A DNA stretch of 36,243 bases from Acidobacteriota bacterium (GCA_025463125.1 JAOAPX010000051.1:1-36243), one strand, 5' to 3'. Shown: positions 1 through 8,657, counted from the stretch's first letter. The notes: generated by a model not told the origin, from the sequence alone. Translations and numbers: made by a program.

Positions 1-56
1 TAGTGTATTAACAATCACTTTGATTCTTTTGGCAATTTACCTTCATATCCGTAATG

Positions 57-436
57 TCAAAATGGAATATAAACAACACTTAATAATTCTTCATTTGTAA
101 GTACAACTTTCCGTTCTGCATCATAACCAAATAAACGTTCACCAGCGACTTCAAGAACAACTATATTGCCAGAGTTTTGTCCCAGATGAGATGTTCTCTG
201 AAATCTTCTTTAACAGGCGCAAAATCAGCCGACCAGTAAACTGGTTCTCCATCAACAACAACTTTGAAATTCACATCAATACCATCATGCCGAACTAGTT
301 TTGCTTTGTGGGTTTCCGCAACATTGTATTTCGTTTCAATAGTTGTCGAACCAAAGATTAAAAAGAATAAGCCAACAATTAAGGCTAGAAATACTGCGGG
401 AACAAGAAACAAAAAAACTAGCTTATTTAATTTCAT
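57..436 (-). pseudogene. Small membrane-anchored protein, probably frameshifted
   Basis: The uninterrupted minus-strand frame from ATG 436 to the TAG at 161 gives 91 residues: a basic start, one hydrophobic segment (about residues 6-28) and a soluble tail. Just past a shift of one base near position 175 another minus frame continues to a TGA at 57-59 with protein-like sequence (GNIVVLEVAGERLFGYDAER and onwards). The 380-base span is two bases over a multiple of three, as expected of a single-base indel. I read it as one gene of about 125 residues, N-terminally anchored with the rest probably extracytoplasmic. The family is not recognised. Either the gene is recently broken or there is a sequencing error; the 91-residue version alone could also be real. 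Confidence 0.5.
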
Positions 437-674
437 AAATGGTTATCACATAAGGCTAGCCAAAATGTTTCAAAAATGTTCGTTTTTTGACGCTAATAAT
501 ATAAACGATTTGCCTGGTAGAAAACACTAGATTTTTGACATCCTTTTTTGCTTTCTGAAACGTCAATAAATATAAGGCGGTCGAGGCTACAGTTTTAACC
601 GGGTTTTTTGACACCTGAAAAACTGATGTGTTTGGCGACTGCAATATTTTAATATTTTAATGTTCAGGAATTAG

Positions 675-714
675 AAAAGCCGCAAGTTTTAACCCTTACG
701 GCTTTTTGTTTTTA
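675..714. terminator. Hairpin with T-rich flank, possible bidirectional terminator
   Basis: AAAAGCCGCAAG (675-686) pairs with CTTACGGCTTTT (695-706) with a single mismatch and a short loop, followed on the + strand by TTGTTTTTAT. The other strand also ends in a short T-run, so it may work in both directions. No intact gene ends just upstream on either strand, so it may be a leftover from the transposon-scarred neighbourhood. Confidence 0.6.
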
Positions 715-753
715 TACTTGTTTCTATTTTTTATATTGTTCTATTTGCGGAAG

Positions 754-1125
754 CTAAAGCGATCCGTGTTTATTGACCGGGAAAGAAAGAATTATCCGCT
801 TCATCTTTTGTGCCTGGTGCTGAAAGTCTCGGCGAGCGGCTATGATGCGTGGCGAAAAAGATTACCGAAACCGCCGTGTTTGAAAAGAAAGCGGTTAGCT
901 GGTTTAGTCGGGAATTGTTGCTTTGAAAATCGCCGTCGCTACGGCTCGCGGCGAATTGCGAAGGCGTTAGGCAAAGCCGGAATCAGCGCCGGACGTCGGA
1001 AATTGCGCGCTCCGATGAAGGAGGAAGGCTTGAAAGCGATTTAGCCGAAAGCTCTCAAGCCGAAAACGACCGATTCCAAGGCAGCGCATGTCGCCGGCAC
1101 TATTTCTCTCAAAAACGCTCTTTAA
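754..1125 (+). pseudogene. IS3-family transposase orfB remnant (N-terminal part)
   Basis: The frame contains the signature of the IS3/IS150 OrfB N-terminal region (HTH_21-like): FIDRERKNYPLHLLCLVLKV, then SGYDAWRKR, then YGSRRIAKAL. The intact family has about 280 residues with a DDE integrase core after this region. Here an in-frame TAG lies at 1042-1044, the frame resumes for 26 codons and ends in TAA at 1123-1125, and no DDE catalytic domain follows. The hydrophobic leader encoded just upstream (706-753) is not part of the family and is probably read-through of flanking DNA. No orfA or clear terminal repeats were found. It is a dead fragment marking an old insertion beside the universal stress protein gene. 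Confidence 0.85.
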
Positions 1126-1135
1126 ATAAATAAAG

Positions 1136-1161
1136 TATAATGAAATTCATAGAGGAAAAAT
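1136..1161 (+). promoter_or_regulatory. -10-like box and ribosome-binding site of the usp gene
   Basis: TATAAT at 1136-1141 matches the sigma-70 -10 consensus. AGAGG at 1151-1155 sits 6 bases before the ATG at 1162 and fixes that start. No good -35 hexamer is visible at the usual spacing, so the promoter call is tentative while the ribosome-binding site is clear. Confidence 0.45.
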
Positions 1162-2091
1162 ATGAAAATCATAATCGGATATGACGGTTCTCAAACGGCA
1201 GATGCGGCACTCGATGATTTGAAGTTGGCAGGATTGCCGAGCAAAGCCGAAGTGATTGTAATGGCTGTTGCCGAAGTTTGGCTTCCGCCTGAAAACATCG
1301 AAGAAAACGCCGTAGTAGAGAACGCATATATCGAACAAATAAGTGAGATGCATCGGCAAAAAAATAAAAAAGCGGTTGCTGAAGTGGAGACTCTTGCTCG
1401 TCAGGCTCGCGAGCGTTTACTAAAAAATTTTCCTGACTGGGAAATATTCGCATTAGGAACATACGGTTCGCCGGCTTGGGAAATCATCACCAAAGCCAAT
1501 GAGATAAAAGCTGATTTGATTATTGTCGGTTCGCACGGACGTTCGACTGTCGGACGATTATTTCTCGGCAGCATTTCGCAGAAGGTTTTGACTGAAGCGA
1601 ATTGTTCGGTCCGTGTCGCGCGCGGAAAAGTTGAGGCAGATCCTTTTCCGACGCGGGTCGTTATTGGTTATGACGGCTCGCCTGGATCCAATGCGGCGGT
1701 CAAAGCAGTTGCCGCCAGAAGTTGGCATGAACATGGCGAGTTTTGCCTTCTTGCCGTTACTGACCCAATAACTCCTTCAGCTATTGGCTTTATTGTACCG
1801 CCAATCGACACATGGATCGAAGAAGCGAATCAAGGCGGACAAGAATGGATTGAAAAAATTGCCGCCAATGCTTTACAACAGCTGCATGATGCCGGTCTCA
1901 AGGCAACTTTGGAGATTCAAGCCGGAAATCCGAAAAACGTTCTGGTTGAAAAAGCTGAAAATTGGCATGCCAATTCGATATTCGTCGGCGCCAACCAGTT
2001 CGGAAGCCGCGTCGAGCGATTTCTGCTCGGCAGCGTTTCGGCGGCAGTAGCGGCGCGGGCGCAATGTTCGGTCGAGGTCGTTCGCTCTTGA
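1162..2091 (+). CDS. Tandem two-domain universal stress protein (UspA superfamily)
   Basis: 309 residues forming two UspA folds in series, each opening with a beta-strand and acidic loop (IIIGYDGS near residue 4; VVIGYDGS near 167). Usp domains are cytoplasmic alpha/beta proteins, often ATP-binding and linked to starvation, redox or hypoxia responses. The N-terminal domain keeps the nucleotide motif G-2x-G-9x-G-S ([15 protein letters not shown]). The C-terminal domain has [16 protein letters not shown], which does not keep that spacing, so it may bind ATP poorly. An AGAGG site supports the start. It lies 77 bases upstream of a DASS transporter on the same strand, and a second, single-domain Usp lies at 6681. 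Family assignment is firm; the physiological role is not. Confidence 0.93.
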   Translation: MKIIIGYDGSQTADAALDDLKLAGLPSKAEVIVMAVAEVWLPPENIEENAVVENAYIEQISEMHRQKNKKAVAEVETLARQARERLLKNFPDWEIFALGTYGSPAWEIITKANEIKADLIIVGSHGRSTVGRLFLGSISQKVLTEANCSVRVARGKVEADPFPTRVVIGYDGSPGSNAAVKAVAARSWHEHGEFCLLAVTDPITPSAIGFIVPPIDTWIEEANQGGQEWIEKIAANALQQLHDAGLKATLEIQAGNPKNVLVEKAENWHANSIFVGANQFGSRVERFLLGSVSAAVAARAQCSVEVVRS

Positions 2092-2168
2092 AATCGAAAA
2101 TACAAACATACTCTGCTTAAAGACGGTGACCTTCAGGAAGAGCGGTAATATTCTTTAGAAAATCATAT

Positions 2169-3515
2169 ATGTTCCGCTGGATATTAATTATTCTTGCTCT
2201 CCTGTTCGTGGTAATTGCGCCGTTTCTTTTGATTGACTCGCAAATTTTTGCTCGCGTGACGATGATCGCCGGAGTTTGTTTAATTTTATGGCTCAGCGAA
2301 ATTGTTCCCTCATTTGTTCCGACGTTTTTGCTGCTCACGCTGATACCGCTACTTCTTGCCCCGATTGACGCCAAATATAACTTATCGAATACTCTGTCCT
2401 GGGCAATTGATCCGGTTTTGGCTTTGTTTCTCGGAGGCTTTGCTATTGGCGCGGCGACCGAAAAATACGAACTGGACAAATATCTCGCCCGGACTTCGCT
2501 CAAAACTGCCGGAAACTCTTTCCCTAAATTTCTGCTGCTGGTAATTTCGCTGACGGCGTTTCTCTCGATGTGGATGTCGAATATTGCCGCTGCCGCATTA
2601 ATGCTCGCTTGCCTGCGACCCGCCATAGCAGGGCTTGATGCCGATCATATTTTGCGACGGGCTTTACTCGTTGGCATTGCTTTAGGCGCTGACCTCGGCG
2701 GCATCGCGACGCCGATTGGAACAGGCGCAAACGCTATAGCTATTGCTTCAGTTTCGCCCGTTCATCATATTTCATTCTTGGAGTGGATGACTTTTGCTTT
2801 TCCTTTAGCGGTCGGAATGCTTTTTATCGGGTATTTTATAATAATTGCGCGGCTTAAATTGCACCGCACTGATCTTACGGGCTTCACTGCAATTATTAGC
2901 GAACAGAAAATTAAGGAGAAAAGATTCAGTAAAAGCCAAATCGGGTTTTTGTCGATTCTTGCGGTGACAATAATTCTCTGGCTCAGCGAGCCTCTGCACG
3001 GAATACCGGCGGGAACAATTTCGCTCGGCGCAACCTGTATTTTGTTTCTTTCGGGACTGCTTAAAAAAGAAGATTTATCGCGAATTGATTGGTCGACACT
3101 GCTGTTGATTGCGGGCGGCATTACGCTCGGGCGTTTGCTTGAACAATCTGAAATGATAAAAGTTTTGGCGGAAGGCATCGCCTGGCAGACAATGAATCCA
3201 ACCGTTGTCCTGTTTTTATTGTGCCTGGCAAGCGCTGTGCTTTCAGCTTTGATGAGTAACACGGCAACCGTTGTTTTGCTTCTTCCGATGGTAAGCGTGC
3301 TTTTTCATCAGCCTTCTGTTTCAATTTTAATAGCGATTGCCGCCTCTTTCGGCATACCCTTTGTAATCAGCACGCCGCCGAACGCAATGGTGTTTGGCGA
3401 GGGCGGAGTGAAATTCAAGGATTTGTTTCTGCCGGGAATTCTTCTAATGATTCTCGGTTGTTTGCTGATTAGTCTGACGGGAAAAGCCGTACTTAATTTT
3501 GTCGGGATTCCTTAA
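2169..3515 (+). CDS. DASS/SLC13-family anion:sodium symporter-like permease
   Basis: 448 residues, almost entirely hydrophobic helices. The divalent-anion:Na+ symporter family (CitT, NadC and VcINDY relatives) has two inverted repeats, each with an SNT-type substrate and sodium motif. Here the first is MSNIAAAALML plus GGIATPIGTGANAIA, and the second is MSNTATVVLLLP plus ISTPPNAMVFGEG. The usual products import or exchange di- and tricarboxylates or sulfate; the substrate cannot be read from the sequence. The ATG at 2169 has only a weak upstream AGAAA. It is co-directional with the two-domain usp gene and converges with the DUF1003 gene, the two stops being about 40 bases apart. Confidence 0.9.
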   Translation: MFRWILIILALLFVVIAPFLLIDSQIFARVTMIAGVCLILWLSEIVPSFVPTFLLLTLIPLLLAPIDAKYNLSNTLSWAIDPVLALFLGGFAIGAATEKYELDKYLARTSLKTAGNSFPKFLLLVISLTAFLSMWMSNIAAAALMLACLRPAIAGLDADHILRRALLVGIALGADLGGIATPIGTGANAIAIASVSPVHHISFLEWMTFAFPLAVGMLFIGYFIIIARLKLHRTDLTGFTAIISEQKIKEKRFSKSQIGFLSILAVTIILWLSEPLHGIPAGTISLGATCILFLSGLLKKEDLSRIDWSTLLLIAGGITLGRLLEQSEMIKVLAEGIAWQTMNPTVVLFLLCLASAVLSALMSNTATVVLLLPMVSVLFHQPSVSILIAIAASFGIPFVISTPPNAMVFGEGGVKFKDLFLPGILLMILGCLLISLTGKAVLNFVGIP

Positions 3516-3557
3516 ATTGTTTAGGGGAAATATAATAAAGTTTTAAAATTAATGGTA

Positions 3558-4121
3558 TTAAGCGGTTTTATGTTCTTTTAACAGCTGCATTAATAAGTCT
3601 ATTTGCTTTTGCTGCATCTGAATTAACTCTGTCCATTTTTGATCTCGCAACTCATCCAGCTTTTCATGCAAACTAAGTATTTCCAGTTCCGCCTTTAAAT
3701 TTATTTCGTAGTCGTGCGCGGCGTCGAATCTGTCTTTGACTCCCTGGCGATTCTGCGACATCAGGATGACAGGCGCTTGAATAGCAGCGAGCATTGATAG
3801 GAACAGATTCAATAAAATATAAGGATATGAGTCGAAAGAATCGCCACGCCAGGCGAGAATATAAGAATTAAGTAAAACCCACGAAAGAAGTATGGCGGCG
3901 AAGATAATGATAAAAGTCCAGGAACCGCCAAAAGCTGCAACTTTATCGGCAAGCCTTTGTCCAAAAGTTAGTTTTGTATCAAACTCTTGATTTATATCGT
4001 GGCTGATGTGTTGTCGCTCGTCCAGATGCCGAATGACACGTTTTTCACGCTCATTTAACCTCTCCCAGTCACGACCGAGAAAACGATTTGCGAGATCTTC
4101 TTTTTGAAGCTTGTTTGTCAC
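3558..4121 (-). CDS. DUF1003 family inner-membrane protein
   Basis: 187 residues with the layout of DUF1003: a charged N-terminal part, two transmembrane helices (about 68-86 and 100-121), then the conserved SQNRQ-DR-D-NL stretch (about 122-142) and a charged helical tail likely to form a coiled coil (145-185). The biochemical role of the family is unknown; members are often near stress genes. It lies 128 bases downstream of the lone receiver protein on the same strand, so the two may be co-transcribed, though no promoter or terminator is obvious in the gap. The WTFIII-x-W arrangement of TM1 is typical of the family. Confidence 0.88.
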   Translation of the reverse strand: MTNKLQKEDLANRFLGRDWERLNEREKRVIRHLDERQHISHDINQEFDTKLTFGQRLADKVAAFGGSWTFIIIFAAILLSWVLLNSYILAWRGDSFDSYPYILLNLFLSMLAAIQAPVILMSQNRQGVKDRFDAAHDYEINLKAELEILSLHEKLDELRDQKWTELIQMQQKQIDLLMQLLKEHKTA

Positions 4122-4249
4122 TTGAATTACTCCGAAAGATTAAAATACCTACCAACGCATAGCGCGTGAAGTTGGTTATGCTTTTGCCCGAAGCTATTTT
4201 ACCTTTCAAATTATGCCAACACTGTATTTTTGACGGTTTGTAAAAAACA

Positions 4250-4678
4250 TTAAATACAACTTTTCTTTATTTTAATTTCGACGGGATATGTTAAAAGTTT
4301 TGGTAAAACCCTTTTACCAGTTTCCTTGAGAAGACAAAATATGGTTGCGGCAATATCACCTGAATCAGGTTTAACCAAGTATGCATCGGCACCTGCTGAT
4401 ATGCCGGCTGCTTTATCGGCGGCATAAGCATCCCCGGAATAGAAAACAATAGGAATTTGCGGAGAACATTTACGCAATAGCCGGCACAATTCCAAACCGC
4501 TTCCCTTCGGGAATCGAGTATCCAATAAATACAAATCGAAATGTTCGGTTTGTGCTAATTGTAATGCTTCGGCAATATTATGAGCCGGTTGCACCTCAAT
4601 ACCTGAGAATCCAAGCATTGTGCTAATCATAAAATAGGAATCTTTATTAGTTTCTACGTAAAGAACTCGCGGATGCAT
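4250..4678 (-). CDS. Single-domain response regulator (receiver only)
   Basis: 142 residues comprising one CheY-like receiver domain and a short basic tail, with no output domain. The phospho-acceptor is D53 in LYLLDTRFP, the switch Ser is S81 (VFYSG) and the conserved Lys is K103 (LVKP). The acidic pair at the end of beta-1 is weak: E9 followed by T10, where most receivers have two acids, so magnesium binding could be altered. No histidine kinase is adjacent. It may relay phosphate in a phosphorelay or bind a partner. The gene is divergent from the Crp/Fnr-type regulator at 4929. Confidence 0.88.
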   Translation of the reverse strand: MHPRVLYVETNKDSYFMISTMLGFSGIEVQPAHNIAEALQLAQTEHFDLYLLDTRFPKGSGLELCRLLRKCSPQIPIVFYSGDAYAADKAAGISAGADAYLVKPDSGDIAATIFCLLKETGKRVLPKLLTYPVEIKIKKSCI

Positions 4679-4909
4679 TTGTTTTTTATAGCTATCTCCA
4701 AAATAAACTTACTTTGATTTGTATAACACAAGCCGAAAATTCAGATAATATAGGCGCATAACCTAAATTTAAGTGTAAGTGACTGGTTTTTATATTGATG
4801 TCTGGATCGTAAGGATTCACATTCTATGGCTCGTAGCTAGTTTATACGGTATTACATCGACTGTCTGTGCGATAGCACGCTTATAAATTACTAATAATCC
4901 CTTTTTTGT

Positions 4910-4923
4910 TATAATCTTGGAAG
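4910..4923 (+). promoter_or_regulatory. TATAAT box and Shine-Dalgarno that decide the Crp-family start
   Basis: GGAAG at 4919-4923 is five bases before the ATG at 4929, so that ATG is preferred to the in-frame TTG at 4917, which overlaps the Shine-Dalgarno itself. A perfect TATAAT lies at 4910-4915. If it is a real -10, transcription would begin at about 4922, inside the Shine-Dalgarno, giving a nearly leaderless mRNA; it may equally be a chance match in AT-rich DNA. Confidence 0.4.
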
Positions 4924-4928
4924 AAATT

Positions 4929-5678
4929 ATGTTGGTATCAGCTACATCGGATGAAGCACTGAAAAACCATTTGCTCTCAGCATTGCCAAGCGAAGAATTC
5001 GCTCGTCTCGAACCGGATTTAGAGATCGTCTCGCTCTCGCTGGGCGAAGTCCTTTATGAGGCGGGCGAAAAGATGACTTACATCTATTTTCCGACCACGG
5101 CAATTGTTTCTCTGCTTTATATTATGGAAAATGGGGGAACTGCCGAAATAGGCATAGCTGGTAATAATGGATTAATCGGGCTTGCGCTTTTTATGGGCGG
5201 TGATTCAATGCCGCACCGCGCCGTTGTCCAAAGTGCAGGTGATACTATTCGATTGGAATCCGCGGCACTGCAAAACGAGTTTGAGCGCGGCGGTCTGTTT
5301 CAAAAATTGCTGCTGCGTTATACGCAGTCACTAATGACCCAGATTTCACAAACCGCTGTTTGTAACCGTCTTCACACTATTGAACAGCAACTTTGCCGCT
5401 GGCTGCTGATAAATCATGATCAGCTGCAAACCGATAAGTTGATAATGACGCAGGATTTGATTGCCAATATGCTTGGTGTCCGCCGCGAAGGTGTGACCCA
5501 TGCCGCCCAGAAGCTGCAAGATCAGGGATTAATTTCATACGTCCGAGGAACGATTACAATACTTGATCGAATGGGGCTGGAGTCGACTGGCTGCGAATGT
5601 TACCAGGTTGTGATGAACGAATATGATCGTCTGCTCGGTAAATACATTTCAAAACAGAACCGTCCTTCAAGCAATTAG
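4929..5678 (+). CDS. Crp/Fnr family transcriptional regulator
   Basis: 249 residues from ATG 4929. Residues about 15-135 form the cyclic-nucleotide-binding-like beta barrel (LGEVLYEAGEKMTYIYFP, then the glycine-rich turn region), followed by the long dimer helix (about 135-160) and a C-terminal winged HTH (DLIANMLGVRREGVTHAAQK). The Fnr cysteine cluster at the N-terminus is absent, so no Fe-S sensing is expected. Crp proteins act as dimeric DNA-binding regulators; the ligand here is unknown. Its position between a receiver protein and the PPOX and Usp genes makes it a candidate local regulator of this stress cluster, but I found no convincing Crp-type palindrome to support that. Confidence 0.9.
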   Translation: MLVSATSDEALKNHLLSALPSEEFARLEPDLEIVSLSLGEVLYEAGEKMTYIYFPTTAIVSLLYIMENGGTAEIGIAGNNGLIGLALFMGGDSMPHRAVVQSAGDTIRLESAALQNEFERGGLFQKLLLRYTQSLMTQISQTAVCNRLHTIEQQLCRWLLINHDQLQTDKLIMTQDLIANMLGVRREGVTHAAQKLQDQGLISYVRGTITILDRMGLESTGCECYQVVMNEYDRLLGKYISKQNRPSSN

Positions 5679-5925
5679 CTACCTCTTATTATCCCTCAAA
5701 AAAATGAAAAATATAAGTATTCTATAAGTGTGTAACCGCACAGACTGGAATGCTTGATTTATTATATTCTTCAGACATACAACAATTCGCCAGGTTCATC
5801 ACCGACAGACTGTCCTAAACGCTATTCAGCAAATTTACTAAATACTTACAGTAAACCAAACAAAAGCTTTAGTAGCGACGGATGCCACCGAATGCACAAA
5901 AAAAATACGAACCCAAAAAAAATAA

Positions 5926-6351
5926 ATGATAAAGAATTTAACCGAGAATGAAGCGCGCGAATTACTGCACGATCAAAAGTTTGGACATCTGGGCTGTGTA
6001 CTGGAAAGCGGTGAGCCCTATGTCGTGCCCGTCAATTATTTGTTCAAAGATGATGGTATTTATGTTCATGTATTGCCCGGACAAAAACTGGATGCAATGC
6101 GGGTAAACCACAAAATTTGCCTTCAAGTCGATAAAATCGAAGATAGCTCGAGGTGGCAAAGTGTGATTGCTTTCGGTGACTTCCAGGAAATCAAAAGGAT
6201 AAACGAGAAAATCGATATTCTGAAAGAGTTTTCCGCCTATTCCGAGCAATCAACACCGGTTGAAGCAATGATGGAAGAAAAATGGAATCAGGGAGGTCTG
6301 GTCGTTTTTCGGCTTAACATAAAACGAATAACCGGAATGTCGGAAAGCTGA
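5926..6351 (+). CDS. PPOX-fold flavin-binding protein (NimA-like), copy 1
   Basis: 141 residues matching the pyridoxamine-5'-phosphate-oxidase-like split-barrel family. The diagnostic N-terminal part is FGHLGCV-x-YVVPVNY (about residues 19-38), followed by IYVHVLPGQKLDAM, where the flavin phosphate is usually held, and ICLQVDKIED. Such proteins bind FMN or F420 and may act as oxidoreductases or nitroimidazole reductases; the substrate is unknown. The ATG at 5926 lies in an A-rich context without a clear Shine-Dalgarno. A paralogue is at 10200. A TTG-started VWFA-type fragment follows after 8 bases. Confidence 0.85.
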   Translation: MIKNLTENEARELLHDQKFGHLGCVLESGEPYVVPVNYLFKDDGIYVHVLPGQKLDAMRVNHKICLQVDKIEDSSRWQSVIAFGDFQEIKRINEKIDILKEFSAYSEQSTPVEAMMEEKWNQGGLVVFRLNIKRITGMSES

Positions 6352-6359
6352 GATTTTCT

Positions 6360-6566
6360 TTGAAACGATTGAAACAGAATCTTTACAAAATTTATCACCA
6401 GATCGCTTCGGAAATGCGTGAGTTTTATACGCTCAGTTTTTACCCGAATAAAGTGGCAGACGGCAAATGGCACCAATTGAGAATTGGGTTGCGCTCGGTC
6501 GAGGGAAGCAAACGATCCGCTTTAACTTACCGGCAGGGTTATCAAAGCCCTTTACCAAAGCGTTGA
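6360..6566 (+). pseudogene. Orphan C-terminal fragment of a VWFA-related Acidobacterial protein
   Basis: 68 residues opening at a TTG eight bases after the PPOX gene. IYHQIASEMREFYTLSFYP, then DGKWHQLRIGL and YRQGYQSP, match the last 60 or so residues of the secreted VWFA-related family common in Acidobacteria, which ends in IA-EL-x-YTISYYP-x-DGK-x-RKI and RRGYYAP. The VWA fold itself, the MIDAS motif and the signal peptide are missing, and no continuation is readable upstream in any frame. It is probably the remains of a longer gene removed by deletion. Expression by coupling to the PPOX gene cannot be excluded. Confidence 0.65.
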
Positions 6567-6680
6567 GCAAAACTTTTTTAGTGAAATGATGAATTGATAT
6601 GGAAAAGAAATTCCTGAAAACAATCATCCGACGTTTATGGCTAGTCCATTTCAAGGATAGTTTATTTAAGCGGAGAAAAT

Positions 6681-7142
6681 ATGAAAATTTTAGTTGCGAC
6701 CGACGGTTCGGATTTTAGCAAGGCGGCGGTTGATGCACTGGCGGACGTTGTCGCTAATCCTGAAAATACGGTTTTCAAAATTATTTCAACCGTCGAATAC
6801 CCGATTATGCTTGTATCCGATTCGTTTGTTGGAGGATCGGCAGAATTTTATGACGGCATTGAAAAAGCAGGTCATCAAAACGGGCAAAAGGCGGCTGAAC
6901 AGGCGGAAGCCCAAATTCGTTCATTGTTTCCCAATTTATCTCTCAATATAACGGCGGAAGTGGTAGACGGCTCGCCCCAGCGAGTTTTGGTGGAAAAAGC
7001 GCAGGAATGGGGCGCAGATTTAATAATCGTCGGCTCGCATGGCTATGGCTTTTGGGAGCGCGCGCTTCTCGGCTCAGTTTCAAATTCGGTCGTGCATCAC
7101 GCATCATGTTCAGTTTTAGTGGTCAGAAACAAAGGTAAATAA
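6681..7142 (+). CDS. Single-domain universal stress protein (UspA superfamily)
   Basis: 153 residues, one UspA domain starting ILVATDGSDFS and ending with an intact ATP-binding motif G-2x-G-9x-G-S (GSHGYGFWERALLGS) followed by SCSVLVVRN. It is therefore expected to be of the ATP-binding Usp type, acting as a cytoplasmic dimer. AGCGGAGA just upstream of the ATG serves as ribosome-binding site. The stop is one base before the start of the FAD oxidoreductase gene, so the two are almost certainly translationally coupled, suggesting that the stress protein and the redox enzyme are made together. Confidence 0.93.
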   Translation: MKILVATDGSDFSKAAVDALADVVANPENTVFKIISTVEYPIMLVSDSFVGGSAEFYDGIEKAGHQNGQKAAEQAEAQIRSLFPNLSLNITAEVVDGSPQRVLVEKAQEWGADLIIVGSHGYGFWERALLGSVSNSVVHHASCSVLVVRNKGK

Positions 7143-7143
7143 A

Positions 7144-8277
7144 ATGGCAAATATTCTAATTTTAGGCGGCGGTTTCGGCGGTTTAATGATGGCTGAACAG
7201 CTTTCAGATCTGTTTGGCAATAGCGGGCATCGTATTACGCTTGTCTCGCCGAAGGACAAATTTACGTTTTATCCGGCGCTTGTGCGGCTCGCCTTCGGCG
7301 ATTGCAGTGAGGAGAACATTTCAATTGATTTGCCGGAAAAATTAAACGATTTGAATGTTCGATTTGTTCAGGGAGAGGTCATCAAATTAAACCAAAATCT
7401 TAAACAGGTACAGATTGCGGGCGAGGATTTTAACGGCGAAATCTCTTACGATTACCTGGTAATCGCTATGGGAAGAAGGCTGGCGACCGAAAAGATCGGC
7501 GGCTTTTTTGAACACGCACATCATTTGCTCGGAAGCAAAGCCGCGCTTAAATTCGGCGAAGCGGTCGAATCTTTCAAAAAGGGACATATTGTGGTCGGTC
7601 TATCTCCACAAGCCTTTCTGCCCGTTCCGGTTTGCGAAACCGCTTTTGCCTTGGCGAAAAAATTTGAACGAGAAATAGAAAAGGAAAAAATTTCAGTTAG
7701 CGTTATCTTTCCTGAAACAATTGAAACAGCTTTCGGCGGCGCAGACTTGCACGAGAAATTAGAAAAAGCGTTTGCGTTTCACCACATAGAAGTAATCACA
7801 GATTTCGCCGTCAAAGAAGTAACCGAAAAAGCGATTGTTTCCGCTGAAGGGCAAAAAATTAAATATGATTTGCTGATGTTGCTGCCGCCGTTTCGCGGAC
7901 AGGCAATGATCGGCAAACAGGGATTTACCGACGAATTGGATTTCGTCGAAGTAGATGACTTTTTGCGCGTCGTAAATTTAGAAAATGCTTATGCAGTCGG
8001 CGATATTGCTTCTTTTACCGGACCGAAACTAGCGTTTACGGCGATCCGTCAGGCGCAAGTCGCCGCCGAAAATATCGCGACCGAACTTCGAGGCGGCACG
8101 CCGACAAAACTTTACCAGCACGACATCTCTCTTATCATTGACGAAGGCGGAGACGACGCGATTTTTCTGAATTACGGAGTTTTGGACAATACTTTGTACG
8201 GGTTAAAGACGGGCAAAATGTGGAGCCGGATGAAGAACGAACATAATCAATTGTGGCATGTCGTCCGCAACGGTTAA
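7144..8277 (+). CDS. FAD-dependent oxidoreductase, NDH-2 / sulfide:quinone reductase fold
   Basis: 377 residues with two dinucleotide-binding features: the FAD motif GGGFGG at residues 8-13, the ATG motif YDYLVIAMGRR (about 103-112) and the second FAD motif YAVGDIAS (283-290) before a helix typical of the family (AFTAIRQAQVAAENIA). NDH-2 and SQR are peripheral membrane quinone reductases taking electrons from NADH or sulfide. Only C54 and C164 are present. C164 lies where SQR has a redox cysteine, but the C-terminal partner cysteine is missing, so true SQR chemistry is unlikely. The C-terminal amphipathic region is compatible with membrane attachment. Tight coupling to usp (one base) suggests a role in redox balance under stress. 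Confidence 0.88.
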   Translation: MANILILGGGFGGLMMAEQLSDLFGNSGHRITLVSPKDKFTFYPALVRLAFGDCSEENISIDLPEKLNDLNVRFVQGEVIKLNQNLKQVQIAGEDFNGEISYDYLVIAMGRRLATEKIGGFFEHAHHLLGSKAALKFGEAVESFKKGHIVVGLSPQAFLPVPVCETAFALAKKFEREIEKEKISVSVIFPETIETAFGGADLHEKLEKAFAFHHIEVITDFAVKEVTEKAIVSAEGQKIKYDLLMLLPPFRGQAMIGKQGFTDELDFVEVDDFLRVVNLENAYAVGDIASFTGPKLAFTAIRQAQVAAENIATELRGGTPTKLYQHDISLIIDEGGDDAIFLNYGVLDNTLYGLKTGKMWSRMKNEHNQLWHVVRNG

Positions 8278-8296
8278 TGAAAAAACAAAGTCTTTT

Positions 8297-8641
8297 ATGA
8301 GTATGAAAAATGAATCAAAACTGAATCTAATTAAAAGCACTCACACTTTGATTTGGCTTTTCTTTAATTTTGTAATTTTTTATATGCTGTATGCCGCTGT
8401 CGTAAATAAACTGGATGTGTGGCTCTGGATTGGTTACGGAATTATATTTTTGGAAGCCATCACTTTACTAATCTTCAAATCCTTTTGTCCGGTAACGGTT
8501 TTGGCTCGGAATTATTCAAATTCAACAAAAGACAATTTTGACATTTATCTTCCCGAATGGCTGGCAAAACATAACAAGCTGATTTATACGAGTATTTTGA
8601 TTGTTGTGATGGTCATCACCTTTTATCAACTCGTTAAATAA
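8297..8641 (+). CDS. Small membrane protein, three helices, unrecognised
   Basis: 114 residues if started at ATG 8297; an earlier GTG in frame would overlap the oxidoreductase gene, and ATG 8303 is also possible. Three hydrophobic segments are evident: LIWLFFNFVIFYMLYAAVV, VWLWIGYGIIFLEAITLLIF and a C-terminal one. Between the second and third lies a distinctive polar stretch, CPVTVLARNY then NFDIYLPEWLAKHN, which looks conserved but which I cannot assign to a family. It follows the FAD oxidoreductase after 19 bases and precedes another small membrane protein, so it may belong to the same transcription unit and to a membrane redox function; that is inference from position only. Confidence 0.75.
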   Translation: MSMKNESKLNLIKSTHTLIWLFFNFVIFYMLYAAVVNKLDVWLWIGYGIIFLEAITLLIFKSFCPVTVLARNYSNSTKDNFDIYLPEWLAKHNKLIYTSILIVVMVITFYQLVK

Positions 8642-8657
8642 TCTAGAGATTCACCGC

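Noticed and set aside
456..644. 62-codon minus-strand ORF
   Set aside because: No ribosome-binding site, no recognisable protein pattern, and it lies in low-complexity intergenic DNA.
4863..5745. 9-base inverted match GTCTGTGCG / CGCACAGAC flanking the Crp-type gene
   Set aside because: A match of this length between two 200-base stretches is easily due to chance and no extension was found.
5754..5951. 65-codon plus-strand ORF before the first PPOX gene
   Set aside because: Composition is unlike a protein (rich in Asn, Ser and Lys) and its end overlaps the start of the well-supported PPOX gene.
7144..8277. Sulfide:quinone reductase assignment
   Set aside because: The second redox cysteine is missing, so only the fold family is claimed.
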